Positions 21,669 through 30,556 of a stretch of DNA of 64,000 bases are shown piece by piece. The stretch is from Sphingorhabdus sp. SMR4y (GTDB lineage: Bacteria; Pseudomonadota; Alphaproteobacteria; Sphingomonadales; Sphingomonadaceae), in the NCBI RefSeq assembly GCF_002218195.1, contig NZ_CP022336.1:620001-684000 (forward strand), written 5' to 3'. The translations under genes and the position numbers were made by a program. The notes under the pieces were generated by a model. It was not told where the DNA came from, did no database searches, and saw nothing but the letters and a program-made list of their open reading frames with translations. Numbering within the stretch: position 1 is the stretch's first letter; every line of letters starts with the position of its first letter.

Positions 21669-21884
21669 TCCCCGGGACTAGTTTGAAAAATTACCGTTGA
21701 CTGGCGTGGTCCCGGCGCAGGCCGGGACTGATAACGGTTGCGTGTGAGGGAACGGCTGTTTCCTCATCGCACCATTGGTTTGGCTGCCAGTCTGCGCTGG
21801 CATGACAGGCCGGAACTTTTAAACATTGCCGCTAAAATCTTCAGTGACTTCCACCCGCCTGGTAATGACGATAGAAGCAATCCG
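21669..21884. repeat. Spacer with repeat remnants between sdhA and LysE gene
   Basis: It contains the perfect hairpin GTCCCGGC-GCAG-GCCGGGAC (21709-21728) without a T-run, and downstream stretches such as CTGCGCTGGCATGAC and GGTAATGACGATAGAAGCAATCC that resemble common alphaproteobacterial intergenic repeats. I find no credible gene here. Confidence 0.5.
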
Positions 21885-22505
21885 ATGCTCGCGCCCATGC
21901 TTCCTTCCTTTCTCCTTGTCGCCCTGCTGGTTGAACTGACGCCCGGTCCGAACATGGGCTGGCTGGCGTTGCTGAGTGCCAGCGAGGGCAGGCGGGCCGG
22001 CTTTGCGGCGACGGCGGGTATCGGGCTGGGGCTGGCGATGGTCGCGGCTGCTTCGGCTTTCGGGCTGGCGCAACTGGCGCAACAGTCCCCCTTGCTGTTC
22101 AATCTGTTGCGTTATGCGGGCGCGGGCTTTCTGTTGTGGCTGGCGTGGGAGGCCTGGGCGGGAGTGCGGGACGTGTCGCCGTCCGCGATCCACAAGGACG
22201 GGACCGCTGCCAGACATTTCCGTCGCGGGCTGATCATCAATCTGCTCAATCCGAAGGCCGCGCTATTCTTTATTGCGGTGCTGCCGGTATATATTGTCCC
22301 CGAGGGTTCGGTAAGGCTGCAGACGGCACAACTGTCGATCGCCTATGTCACAATTGCCACGCTGATCCATCTGGGCATCGTGACGCTCGCCGGTCGCGCG
22401 CATGGCTGGCTCAGCAGCGGTCCCTATGCCGGGCTGATACGGCGCGGATTTGCAATTTTTCTGGCTGCCATCGCCCTGTGGTTCTTTGTCGACACATTCC
22501 GCTAG
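21885..22505 (+). CDS. LysE/RhtB family amino-acid exporter
   Basis: A 206-residue inner-membrane exporter of the LysE superfamily with six hydrophobic helices. It has the family signature TPGPNMGWL (about 20-28) after helix 1, the glycine-rich helix 2, and the conserved NLLNPKAALFF segment. Members export Lys, Arg, Thr, homoserine or their lactones; substrate cannot be assigned. ATG 21885 is chosen as it places TPGPN at the normal position. It converges with the next gene, overlapping it by four bases. Confidence 0.87.
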   Translation: MLAPMLPSFLLVALLVELTPGPNMGWLALLSASEGRRAGFAATAGIGLGLAMVAAASAFGLAQLAQQSPLLFNLLRYAGAGFLLWLAWEAWAGVRDVSPSAIHKDGTAARHFRRGLIINLLNPKAALFFIAVLPVYIVPEGSVRLQTAQLSIAYVTIATLIHLGIVTLAGRAHGWLSSGPYAGLIRRGFAIFLAAIALWFFVDTFR

Positions 22506-23014
22506 GAGGCCAGGGACGGCGGCATGCATCCCTTGCTGACTGCCATGCCCTTGAGGAAACTGCGACGGGCAAAGCCTGCCGACAGGGCGCGCTGGTAGCG
22601 TTCACGCGCGGCATTGGCGCCGGTGACCTCACGAACCACGCCGCGGAAGGGAATGAAACCGCCCAATATTCCGCCGGCAACACGGCTGACACTGCGTTCG
22701 CGCTTTTCCGCGCGGGTGATCCGCGGATCCTCGTTGATATCCGGGCCCAGCATCGGGCGAAGACTGGCGATTTCGGTGGTGATGGCGCGACAACCGCTGA
22801 TCCCGGTCAGGTCATAAGGGGCCTTCTGGATTTCCAGCAGACGCGGCGGTATTTCGTCTTTCTTCAAGTTCACGTCCTTGGCCGGCTGCGTCACCGCGTC
22901 CTCGACATGATTGACCATCGGACGCTCGACATTGGGCGATGCCGCCTGCAATGGCTGGGCCGCCAGCGGCAGCGCCGCTAGTCCGAAGATGATAATATAT
23001 CTGGCTGGCGCCAT
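22502..23014 (-). CDS. Secreted hypothetical protein, paralogue of its upstream neighbour
   Basis: A 170-residue protein with a signal peptide (MAPARYIIIFGLAALPLAAQ..., cleavage near residue 23). The core DLTGISGCRAITTEI, LGPDINEDPRI, IPFRGVVREVTGANAARER and a C-terminal Cys are shared with the gene at 23047-23538. I do not recognise a domain with known function. Two conserved Cys (core and C-terminus) may form a disulfide. It is the second of a tandem pair and likely co-transcribed with it. Confidence 0.8.
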   Translation of the reverse strand: MAPARYIIIFGLAALPLAAQPLQAASPNVERPMVNHVEDAVTQPAKDVNLKKDEIPPRLLEIQKAPYDLTGISGCRAITTEIASLRPMLGPDINEDPRITRAEKRERSVSRVAGGILGGFIPFRGVVREVTGANAARERYQRALSAGFARRSFLKGMAVSKGCMPPSLAS

Positions 23015-23046
23015 GATATGTCTCCCTTGTTGCCCCCAAGGTTGAT

Positions 23047-23538
23047 TTACGGTCGTGCGGGTGCCTTGCATCCGCGTTGCAGGCCGACGCCTTTCAGAAA
23101 ACCGCGCCGGACCGTACCGGCATAGATGGCCTTGTTGTAGCGGCGGCGCTCGGCATTGGCACCGGTTACCTCGCCGATTATCCCGCCGAACGGGATGATC
23201 GACCCGATTGCGCTGCCGGCGACCCGGGCAGCGGTTTCCTCGCGTTTCTTGGCGAGGCTCTTGTCGACCTCTTCATTAACGTCGGGTCCCAGGACGGCAT
23301 TGAGTTCGCGTACCTCGGTGATGATCGCCGCGCAGCGGCGCAATCCTCTGAGCGAATAGGGATCATCCTGTATGTCGAGCAGTTTTTGCGGGACCTCTTT
23401 GCCGTCAAACGGTTCGGTGACCTTGTTGCCTGCTTGTTCCAGCGTCGAATCCTGCTTCGCGCCTTCCTGCGCCAGCAGGGCCGTCCCCGGGACGGTAAAA
23501 GCCAGCATCAGTCCGGCAAATTTGCTCAAATTGTTCAT
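23047..23538 (-). CDS. Secreted hypothetical protein, first of a tandem pair
   Basis: A 163-residue protein with a signal peptide cleaved after about residue 23 (ALLAQ). It shares with its downstream neighbour the blocks DPYSLRGLRRCAAIITEV, LNAVLGPDVNEE, a Gly-rich hydrophobic stretch (VAGSAIGSIIPFGGIIGEV), GANAERRRY and RRGFLKGVGLQRGC. The Gly-rich stretch could be membrane-inserting. The gene lies 22 bp after the FMN dehydrogenase gene on the same strand, so the three may form one operon. Function is unknown. Confidence 0.82.
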   Translation of the reverse strand: MNNLSKFAGLMLAFTVPGTALLAQEGAKQDSTLEQAGNKVTEPFDGKEVPQKLLDIQDDPYSLRGLRRCAAIITEVRELNAVLGPDVNEEVDKSLAKKREETAARVAGSAIGSIIPFGGIIGEVTGANAERRRYNKAIYAGTVRRGFLKGVGLQRGCKAPARP

Positions 23539-23560
23539 TTCAATCCCCTGACCGCGCCGG

Positions 23561-24709
23561 TTATCGAAATCTCAGATTGCCGCGGTTCAACTGATCAACC
23601 GCTGTGACGCCCATTAGTTTCATGTCGCGTTCAATTTCATTCTGCAGCAAATGGAGGATTCGCTCAACCCCCGCCTGTCCGGCGGCAGCGAGGGCATAGA
23701 GATAGAGCCTTCCGCCCGAGCAGGCCTTGGCCCCGACGCTGAGCGCTTTCAGCACATGGCTGCCGCGGGTGATGCCGCCATCGCAGATCACATCCAGCTT
23801 GTCGCCGACGGCATCGCAAATCTCGGCCAATTGATCAAAGGGCGCACGACTGCCGTCGAGCTGCCGTCCGCCATGATTGGATACCATGATCGCGGTGGCA
23901 CCGATATCCACCGCGCGCTTCGCGTCAGCGACCGACATGATGCCCTTCAGACAGAATTCACCGCCCCAGTCCTTCGCGATTTCCTCGGCCATTTTCCAGT
24001 CGAGCGACTGGTCGAGCATATTGGTGAAATAGTCGGCCACCGAGTTGGGCACGCTGGTGCCTTCCGAGACATGGTCCTTCAGATTGGACAGCTCGAACTT
24101 CTCGCGGAACATATAGTTCAGGCCCCAGGCCGGTTTCGCGGCATAGCTCCAGAAGCTGGTCGGGGTGATCCGGGGCGGACTGGTGAAACCCGAGCGCAGG
24201 CAGCGCTCGCGATTGCCACCGACAATCGTGTCGACGGTCAGGGTCAGCGCATCGAATTTTGCCGCCTTGCAGCGCTCGACCATCGACCGGTTGAGATCCT
24301 TGTCCTTGTGGACATAGAGCTGGAACATTTTCGGCGTGCTGATGCTTGCGCCGATTTCCTCGATGCTCACCGTACCGAGCGAGGATATTCCGAAATAGGT
24401 GCCGAATTTCTCTGCTGCGCGCGCGACCGCCCGTTCGCCCTGCCAGTGGAACAGTCGCTGCAGGGCGGTGGGGGACAGGAATAGCGGCATCGCCAGCTTC
24501 TGGCCCATGACGGTCGTGCTCATATCGATATTCTCGACACCAGCAAGCACATTGGGCACGAGATCGCAGCGCTCGTAGGCTTGCGTGTTGCGCCGCCGCG
24601 TCACTTCGTCGTCTGCCGCGCCGTCGATATAGTCAAATATCGGAAAGGGCAGGCGTTTTTTGGCGAGCGCACGGAAGTCATTCACATTGTGGCAATCCGA
24701 AATATTCAT
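23561..24709 (-). CDS. lldD: FMN-dependent alpha-hydroxy-acid (L-lactate) dehydrogenase
   Basis: A 382-residue FMN enzyme that oxidises L-lactate or a related alpha-hydroxy acid. Conserved parts are FDYIDGAADDE at the N-terminus, LSPTALQRLFHWQGE, QLYVHKD, LTVDTIVGGNRERC, and the catalytic-base segment SNHGGRQLDG followed by the phosphate-binding DGGITRGSHV. ATG 24709 gives the family N-terminus (MNISDCHNVNDF). The gene name assumes lactate; mandelate or glycolate cannot be excluded. It is divergent from creD. Confidence 0.88.
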   Translation of the reverse strand: MNISDCHNVNDFRALAKKRLPFPIFDYIDGAADDEVTRRRNTQAYERCDLVPNVLAGVENIDMSTTVMGQKLAMPLFLSPTALQRLFHWQGERAVARAAEKFGTYFGISSLGTVSIEEIGASISTPKMFQLYVHKDKDLNRSMVERCKAAKFDALTLTVDTIVGGNRERCLRSGFTSPPRITPTSFWSYAAKPAWGLNYMFREKFELSNLKDHVSEGTSVPNSVADYFTNMLDQSLDWKMAEEIAKDWGGEFCLKGIMSVADAKRAVDIGATAIMVSNHGGRQLDGSRAPFDQLAEICDAVGDKLDVICDGGITRGSHVLKALSVGAKACSGGRLYLYALAAAGQAGVERILHLLQNEIERDMKLMGVTAVDQLNRGNLRFR

Positions 24710-24838
24710 AACGGCCTTTCGATTGGGCGCGCGTGCGCCTCTGCTTGTCGCAGATTGAAACATGGTCTGGGCTGGAGTTTAGACGAACGCGCGCGTCCCG
24801 CAACCAACCTTTGTTACCATGGAAGAGGGAGACACAAG

Positions 24839-26251
24839 ATGCAAGAAACAGGCGGCGCGAGCAGTCGCGAGAGGGCGGAGCGATCTCCCGGGCGAAAATT
24901 TCTGATGGTTCTCATGATGGGATTTTTGCTGACGATTCCGTTGTTCGCGACATGGCTGCTTGTGTACGACCGGCAGAGCCAGAGCGAGACCGCTCAGCAA
25001 TCGATCGTATCGGGCTGGGGTGGGGAGCAGGTATTTGCCGGGCCGAAGCTGGTCCTGCCCTACAAGACCAAGGTGCAGGAAACGGTCGAGCAGAATGGCA
25101 AGAGCGTGACGCGAACCAACGAAGTCACCGCTGAACTGTATCTGGCACCTGAAACTGTCACTCTGGACAGCGGCCTGAAGACCCAGACCAAGAAGCGGGC
25201 GATCTATGAAGTTGTCGTATACGACAGCAATATCGCAGGCGCCGCCAGTTTCCGACTGCCCGACGATTTCGAGCGCAACGGTATATTGAAATCGGACATC
25301 GACTTTGCCCGCGCCGAGCTGCGCTTTGGATTGTCCGACGCGCGCGGTCTGGCCGGTGACAATAAAGTCACCGTTAATGGCGAGCCGCTGACGCTCAAAC
25401 CGGGCCGGGGACTAGGCGAGACCGGCAACAGCGGATTCTTTGCCTGGGTCGATGCCAGTAGCCTGCTGGACGGCAACCTCGACGCGGATTTTACCGTGCG
25501 TTTCAAGGGCAACCAGAGCCTGACCGTCGCGCCGCACGCCGGCCTTACCGAATGGACGGTCCGGTCCCAATGGCCCCATCCGAGCTTTACCGGCGGCTTT
25601 CTCCCTGAAACGGAAGAAACCAAAGTCACGGCTGATGGCTTTGAAGCAAAATATGCCATAACAAATCTTGCTCTGGGAAGCTCGCTGGTTTCCCTGCAGG
25701 CCGGACAGCCAGTGTCTCCCGATGTCGTGTTGCGGGCGGATCTTTACGATTCCCCCGGCAGCGCGGCAGCGAGCGCAACGGTGAATCTGATCCAGCCGGT
25801 CGATCTCTATGGTCAGGTCGACCGGGCAGCCAAATATGGCTTTCTGATCATCGGCTTCACCTTTGTCGCCTTTCTTCTGTTCGATCTGATCGGTGGCGTG
25901 CGGATATCCTCTGTGCAATATATTCTGATCGGGGCGGCGCTGGTGCTGTTCTTCGTGCTGCTGCTGGCCTTTGCCGAAATCATCGGCTTCGCCTTGGCTT
26001 TTGTCGCAGCCTCGGCGGCCACGATTGGATTGATTACCGCCTATTCGGCTTCGGTCCTGGCAAGCTGGCGCAAGGCAGGGCTGGTCGGCGGATTGCTCGC
26101 GGGTCTATATGGTGCGATCTACATCCTGCTCAGCTTGCAGGCTTATTCGCTACTGATCGGATCTTTGCTGATATTCGCCGCTCTGGCCGGGGTGATGTTC
26201 GTTACCCGGCGGCTCGACTGGTCGGGCAGTCTGGGCCGGGCGAAGGCATAA
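24839..26251 (+). CDS. creD: CreD-family inner membrane protein
   Basis: A 470-residue protein of the CreD family. It has an N-terminal transmembrane helix (about 22-42), a large beta-rich periplasmic domain starting RQSQSETAQQSIVSGWGGEQ, and five or six C-terminal helices beginning YGFLIIGFTFVAFLLFDLI. In enterics CreD is a target of the CreBC two-component system, tied to envelope integrity; no creBC is present here. ATG 24839 follows a good Shine-Dalgarno GGAAGAGGGAG. Confidence 0.85.
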   Translation: MQETGGASSRERAERSPGRKFLMVLMMGFLLTIPLFATWLLVYDRQSQSETAQQSIVSGWGGEQVFAGPKLVLPYKTKVQETVEQNGKSVTRTNEVTAELYLAPETVTLDSGLKTQTKKRAIYEVVVYDSNIAGAASFRLPDDFERNGILKSDIDFARAELRFGLSDARGLAGDNKVTVNGEPLTLKPGRGLGETGNSGFFAWVDASSLLDGNLDADFTVRFKGNQSLTVAPHAGLTEWTVRSQWPHPSFTGGFLPETEETKVTADGFEAKYAITNLALGSSLVSLQAGQPVSPDVVLRADLYDSPGSAAASATVNLIQPVDLYGQVDRAAKYGFLIIGFTFVAFLLFDLIGGVRISSVQYILIGAALVLFFVLLLAFAEIIGFALAFVAASAATIGLITAYSASVLASWRKAGLVGGLLAGLYGAIYILLSLQAYSLLIGSLLIFAALAGVMFVTRRLDWSGSLGRAKA

Positions 26252-26260
26252 GTCAAAAAC

Positions 26261-26285
26261 GGGCTCCGGCTTCGCGCCGGAGCCC
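26261..26285 (-). terminator. Intrinsic terminator between convergent genes
   Basis: GGGCTCCGGC/GCCGGAGCCC is a perfect 10-bp stem with loop TTCGC. Read on the minus strand it is followed by GTTTTTG, fitting termination of the metallopeptidase gene; it probably also stops creD transcription. Confidence 0.85.
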
Positions 26286-26292
26286 CTGTTGC

Positions 26293-27201
26293 CTAGACAG
26301 CGCCGCGTGCAAAAGTGTCGCAGGCGGACGGATCGCCGGTCTGCATGCCCTTGCGTAGCCACGCCATGCGTTGGGCGGAAGAGCCGTGGGTGAACATGCT
26401 TTCGACCGGTTGTTGGCCAGCGCCGCGCATCAGCGTATCATCACCGATAGCATGGGCCGCATTCAAACCTTCCTCGACATCGCCGGCTTCCATCCGGTCG
26501 GCATTCTGCGCCGCCCATACACCGGCATAGCAATCCGCCTGTAACTCCATCCGCACTTGCAGGGCGTTGCCTTCCGCCTTGCTGGCGCTGCGCTGGGCAT
26601 TGCGTACCTGTTCGGCGACACCGGTCAGGTTCTGGATATGGTGACCGACTTCATGCGCGATCACATAGGCCTGGGCGAAATCGCCCTTCGCGCCCATGCG
26701 CGTGGACATTTCGCGGAAGAAGCTGGTGTCGAGATAGACGCCCTGATCCGCCGGGCAATAAAAAGGCCCCATGGCGGCCTGCGCCGCGCCGCATCCGGAC
26801 TGGCCTGACTGGTCGTAGAAGGTGAGCGTGGTCGGACGATAGCGCTGCCCTTGCTGACGGAACAGTCTGTCCCAGGTCTGTTCGGTCGAGGCGAGTACCT
26901 GGCAGGCGAAAAGCTCTTCCTCCGTGTCGCAGGCCACATTGCCGCCGGTTTTCTCTGACTGGAATCCGCCGGTGTCGGTGTCTCCTGCCAGTTGCAGGCC
27001 GCCGCCGCCGAAATACAGGAAGGCAAGCGCGGCGCCTCCGATCAGCAGGATCGTGCCGCAGCCCAGTTTTCGACCCAGCAGCATCGGCAGAAAGCTTAGC
27101 AGCAGGCCGAGGCCGCCTCCGCCACCGCCGCCAAAGCTCCGGCCGCCGCCACGGCCCTGATCACGAACATTCTTGCTGGGGTCGAGATCGTCTAAACGCA
27201 T
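26293..27201 (-). CDS. Neutral zinc metallopeptidase (YpfJ family)
   Basis: A 302-residue membrane-anchored protein of the putative neutral zinc metallopeptidase family (PF04228). After a Gly-rich cytoplasmic start and one transmembrane helix (about 49-71), the extracytoplasmic domain carries the zinc-binding motif HEVGHHIQNLTG, the segment YCPADQGVYLDTSFF, and ELQADCYAGVWA with the third ligand candidate. Substrates are unknown. ATG 27201 (MRLDDLDPSKN) is the family start. Confidence 0.88.
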   Translation of the reverse strand: MRLDDLDPSKNVRDQGRGGGRSFGGGGGGGLGLLLSFLPMLLGRKLGCGTILLIGGAALAFLYFGGGGLQLAGDTDTGGFQSEKTGGNVACDTEEELFACQVLASTEQTWDRLFRQQGQRYRPTTLTFYDQSGQSGCGAAQAAMGPFYCPADQGVYLDTSFFREMSTRMGAKGDFAQAYVIAHEVGHHIQNLTGVAEQVRNAQRSASKAEGNALQVRMELQADCYAGVWAAQNADRMEAGDVEEGLNAAHAIGDDTLMRGAGQQPVESMFTHGSSAQRMAWLRKGMQTGDPSACDTFARGAV

Positions 27202-27326
27202 TACTTGTCTCCTCGTCTGGTTCCAATTCGCCTGATTCCGGAAAAAGCGCAAGTTCCGCCAGATAGTTTTACAAAATCATTGCAGTCCGGTGCGACTGAT
27301 TTAAGGTCGCGGCAAAGGAGATATCT

Positions 27327-28112
27327 ATGTTTTTGAAGGGCAAGACGGCGCTGATTACGGGGTCAACATCGGGCATCGGTGGCGGCTATGCGAAGGCGCT
27401 GGCAGCGGAAGGCGCGGCGGTGATGATCAACGGCTTCGGGGATGCGGAGGAAATTGAAACGCTGCGTCAGGAACTGGAAGAGCTCAGCGGCACCAAGGCC
27501 GCCTATAGCAGCGCCGACATGACCAAGCCGGAAGAAATCCGACAGATGTGCAGTGATTGTGCCGAGCAACTGGGGCCGGTCGATATCCTGATCAACAATG
27601 CCGGTATCCAGTTTGTCTCGCCGGTCGACGAATTTCCGGAGGAGAAATGGAACGCGGTGATGGACATCATCATGAACAGTGCCTTCCACGCGACCAAGGC
27701 AGTGCTGCCGGGAATGAAAGCAAAAGGCTGGGGCCGGATCATCAACACCGGGTCGATGCACAGCAAGGTCGCGAGCCCTTATAAATCGGCCTATAATGCG
27801 GCAAAGCACGCGATCGACGGGTTCGGCAAGACGGTTGCTCTGGAAGTCGCGCAGAATGGTATCACCGTGAACACGATTTCGCCGGGCTATACCTGGACGC
27901 CGCTGGTCGAGGGACAGATCCCGAATACCATGGAAGTGCGCGGCCTGACCCGCGAACAGGTCATCAATGACGTGCTGCTGGCGCCGCAACCGACCAAGGA
28001 ATTTGTCCAGATTGACCAGATCGCAGCGCTCGCCATCTTTCTGTGCAAGGACGAGGCGCGGGCGATTACCGGAGCGAATATCTCGATCGACGGGGGCTGG
28101 ACAGCGCAATGA
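27327..28112 (+). CDS. bdhA: 3-hydroxybutyrate dehydrogenase
   Basis: An SDR enzyme that interconverts (R)-3-hydroxybutyrate and acetoacetate, used in polyhydroxybutyrate and ketone metabolism. The 261-residue product has TGSTSGIGGG, NNAGIQFVSPVDEFP, Tyr-Lys in YNAAKHA, the C-terminal EGQIP and LLAPQPTKEFVQ segments typical of this enzyme rather than of other SDRs. A strong Shine-Dalgarno (AAGGAG) lies seven bases before ATG 27327. It is divergent from the metallopeptidase gene. Confidence 0.92.
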   Translation: MFLKGKTALITGSTSGIGGGYAKALAAEGAAVMINGFGDAEEIETLRQELEELSGTKAAYSSADMTKPEEIRQMCSDCAEQLGPVDILINNAGIQFVSPVDEFPEEKWNAVMDIIMNSAFHATKAVLPGMKAKGWGRIINTGSMHSKVASPYKSAYNAAKHAIDGFGKTVALEVAQNGITVNTISPGYTWTPLVEGQIPNTMEVRGLTREQVINDVLLAPQPTKEFVQIDQIAALAIFLCKDEARAITGANISIDGGWTAQ

Positions 28113-28221
28113 TCCGGTAATGTCCACGTGAGAGCGGGCGAGACGGACGAGCGGGGCATATTGGGGACTGACAAGAGCCCCTGAGCAGATTAGGCTTGAT
28201 AAGGAAAAACAGGGATTGGGG

Positions 28222-29550
28222 ATGAAGATGCGGAAATTTGCAAAACTGACTTTGATGGCGGCGGCTTCGATACTGGCGACCGTTCCCGCGCATGCAGACA
28301 GCCTGAAGGAGGCTATCGCAACGGACATGCCATCGCTGATGGAAATTTATCGCGATCTCCACGCCAATCCTGAACTCAGCGGAGAGGAAGTGCGCACCGC
28401 CGCCAAGCTGGCGGCCGAAGCGCGGCGGCTTGGCTTTAAGGTCACCGAAAACGTTGGTGGCACCGGCGTTGTGGCTGTCATGGAAAATGGCGAAGGCCCG
28501 ACCGTGATGCTGCGGGCCGACATGGATGGGCTGCCGCTGGAGGAAAAAACCGGGCTCCCCTTTGCCTCGAAAGTCCAAGCCAAAACCCGGGAGGGCAACG
28601 ACACCTATGTCATGCACGCCTGTGGTCATGACACACATATGACCGGCTGGGTCGCGGCCGCCCAGCAACTGGCCGCACGCAAGGACGAATGGTCCGGCAC
28701 CCTGGTGATGATCCTGCAACCGGCAGAAGAGACGGGCGAGGGCGCCATGGCCATGCTTGAGGATGGCCTCTACACCCGCTTCCCCAAGCCGGATTATGCG
28801 CTCGCCTTTCATGATGCAGCGGGCGTTCCTGCGGGATATGTCGGTTATGCGCCCGGTTTCGCGCTGGCCAATGTCGACAGCGTCGATATCAAGGTGATGG
28901 GCGTTGGCGGTCACGGCGCCTATCCGCACACGACCAAGGACCCGGTGGTACTGGCCAGCCGGATCGTCGGCTCCCTCCAGACATTGGTGAGCCGCGAAAT
29001 CGATCCGCAGGACCCCGCCGTTGTTACGGTGGGCAGCTTTCAGGCCGGTTCCAAGCATAACATCATTTCGGATGAGGCCTTGCTGCTGATTACCGTGCGC
29101 AGCTATGGCGATGACACGCGGGCCAAGCTGCTCGACGGGATCAAGCGGATTGCACGGGGGGAAGCGATCGCAGCGGGCATGCCCGAGGACCGGATGCCGG
29201 TTGTGTCGGTGCGCGAGGCAGAATTCACGCCCGCGACCTACAATAGTCCCGAATTCTCGATGGAAATGGCAAAATTGTTCGAAACGCGCTTTGGCAAGGA
29301 CCGGGTCGTGCAGGCGAAACCGGTGATGGGCGGCGAGGATTTCAGCCGCTACCGGCGGGCAGATGAAAATATCAAGAGTATGATCTTCTGGGTCGGCGGC
29401 GTGCCGATGGATGAATATCAGGCATCGGTGGCCGAAGGCACGAAATTGCCTTCGCTGCACAGTCCCTTCTGGGCGCCTGACGCAGAAACGGTGATTACGA
29501 CCGGCGCCGAAGCTCTGACCGCAGCGACGTTGCAGATCTTGAAGAAGTAG
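28222..29550 (+). CDS. Exported M20-family amidohydrolase/peptidase
   Basis: A 442-residue M20D-type metal hydrolase (like N-acyl-amino-acid or hippurate hydrolases) with a signal peptide ending AHA|D near residue 25. Metal-binding and catalytic segments are DMDGLP, HACGHDTHM, PAEETGEGA and HDAAG, followed by the dimerisation domain GVGGHGAYPHTTKDP and the C-terminal MGGEDFSRY. It should deacylate peptides or acylated amino acids in the periplasm. ATG 28222 is preferred over TTG 28216. Its stop directly abuts the next start. Confidence 0.9.
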   Translation: MKMRKFAKLTLMAAASILATVPAHADSLKEAIATDMPSLMEIYRDLHANPELSGEEVRTAAKLAAEARRLGFKVTENVGGTGVVAVMENGEGPTVMLRADMDGLPLEEKTGLPFASKVQAKTREGNDTYVMHACGHDTHMTGWVAAAQQLAARKDEWSGTLVMILQPAEETGEGAMAMLEDGLYTRFPKPDYALAFHDAAGVPAGYVGYAPGFALANVDSVDIKVMGVGGHGAYPHTTKDPVVLASRIVGSLQTLVSREIDPQDPAVVTVGSFQAGSKHNIISDEALLLITVRSYGDDTRAKLLDGIKRIARGEAIAAGMPEDRMPVVSVREAEFTPATYNSPEFSMEMAKLFETRFGKDRVVQAKPVMGGEDFSRYRRADENIKSMIFWVGGVPMDEYQASVAEGTKLPSLHSPFWAPDAETVITTGAEALTAATLQILKK

Positions 29551-29919
29551 ATGGTCTGGACGTGGTCCGCACCGGGGCTTTTGGCGATGTTCGCCTCTCT
29601 GGCCACTGCGCAACCGACTGGCCTGGCTGATTCTTCCTATTTTGCCGGCCGCTGGGCCTTTGTTGACGAACATTGCTCGGCACCGACCAGCTGGACGATG
29701 ATAGCCGGCGGGAATTTTGTCTCGGAGGACCTGATCGGCACCTGGGCCTGGCAGGATGGCAAGCTGGTTTTAAGCCTCAACGATCTCGCGGTCGACGAGG
29801 AGACAGGCGAAACGGGCGGTCGCTTCCGGATGGACGGTCCGGTTGCCATCATCGACCGGAACCGATTTGATTTCACCATCGCGCCCGCTGTCTATCAGAT
29901 GCAACGCTGCTCCGACTAG
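29551..29919 (+). CDS. Secreted hypothetical protein coupled to M20 hydrolase
   Basis: A 122-residue protein with a short signal peptide (cleavage near Ala20). The mature part reads as a small beta-rich domain (FAGRWAFVDEHCS, GTWAWQDGKLVLSL, RFDFTIAPAVYQMQRC) with two Cys that could form a disulfide; it looks like a lipocalin-type or META-like barrel, but I cannot assign it. ATG 29551 begins at the base after the upstream stop, so translation is likely coupled. Confidence 0.7.
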   Translation: MVWTWSAPGLLAMFASLATAQPTGLADSSYFAGRWAFVDEHCSAPTSWTMIAGGNFVSEDLIGTWAWQDGKLVLSLNDLAVDEETGETGGRFRMDGPVAIIDRNRFDFTIAPAVYQMQRCSD

Positions 29920-29966
29920 CCGGACGTGATTGCGGTAAATTGCCCGATACGGGACGGTGATTGGGG

Positions 29967-30389
29967 CTAGAAGTCGTCCATGTCCACCGGTGGTGGGCCA
30001 CCGTTGTTCCGTTCAATGGGATTCTGCTGGCTACCCAGTTCGCCAGGTCGCGGACTGCCTGCCAGCGGGCGGACGCTGCTGCCGGAATACCGGGTTTTTG
30101 ATGTCAGCTTGTCGGGCTGATATTGCAGACTGGGGTTGGTGTCCTCGTCCCACGGTTCCTGACTCTCGCTACCGGCAATCGTCATCGGTTCTCCGAAGAC
30201 AAAATTCTCGTCATCACCGTCTTCGCTGTCATCTGCTTCCCAGCTGTCCTCGGGTTCCGGCGGCTCAGCTTGAATTATTGCGGGCGCTTCTTCCACGACC
30301 GGCTGCACCTGGGGCGGCTCTTCCGATGGCGTGACGAAATAAATGAGCACCCCGGTGGACGCGACAAGCAGGAGAGATTCTTTGAGCAT
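29967..30389 (-). CDS. Hypothetical membrane-anchored acidic protein
   Basis: A 140-residue protein with one N-terminal transmembrane helix (about 4-20) followed by a low-complexity extracytoplasmic tail rich in Pro, Glu and Asp (EEPPQVQPVVEEAPAIIQAE, DDSEDGDDENF). No domain is recognised. ATG 30389 is chosen because the longer frame upstream has no signal-like start; the Shine-Dalgarno is poor. It is divergent from the ScfR-type regulator. Confidence 0.6.
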   Translation of the reverse strand: MLKESLLLVASTGVLIYFVTPSEEPPQVQPVVEEAPAIIQAEPPEPEDSWEADDSEDGDDENFVFGEPMTIAGSESQEPWDEDTNPSLQYQPDKLTSKTRYSGSSVRPLAGSPRPGELGSQQNPIERNNGGPPPVDMDDF

Positions 30390-30530
30390 AACTGGTACCA
30401 ACGTCTTTCGAATGACCTGAAGGAGATAGCCGGACGCGGTTAACAAACATTTACCCTGCGGGCCTGAGGTCTGCAGCAGATAGCGGTTTGCGCTGAATGT
30501 GACTGGATCTGGCAATATATCTTGAAATTC

Positions 30531-30546
30531 TGTAAATTTATTTACA
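30531..30546. promoter_or_regulatory. Palindromic operator candidate before the ScfR-type gene
   Basis: TGTAAAT-TT-ATTTACA is a perfect 7-bp inverted repeat, 10 bases before the start codon at 30557. Its position fits autorepression by the downstream regulator. Related half-sites occur at 31972 and 32055. Confidence 0.6.
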
Positions 30547-30556
30547 TAGACACCCG

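Noticed and set aside
28066-29673. Minus-strand open frame of 535 codons opposite the M20 gene
   Set aside because: Shadow frame; the sense strand has a clear metal hydrolase with signal peptide.
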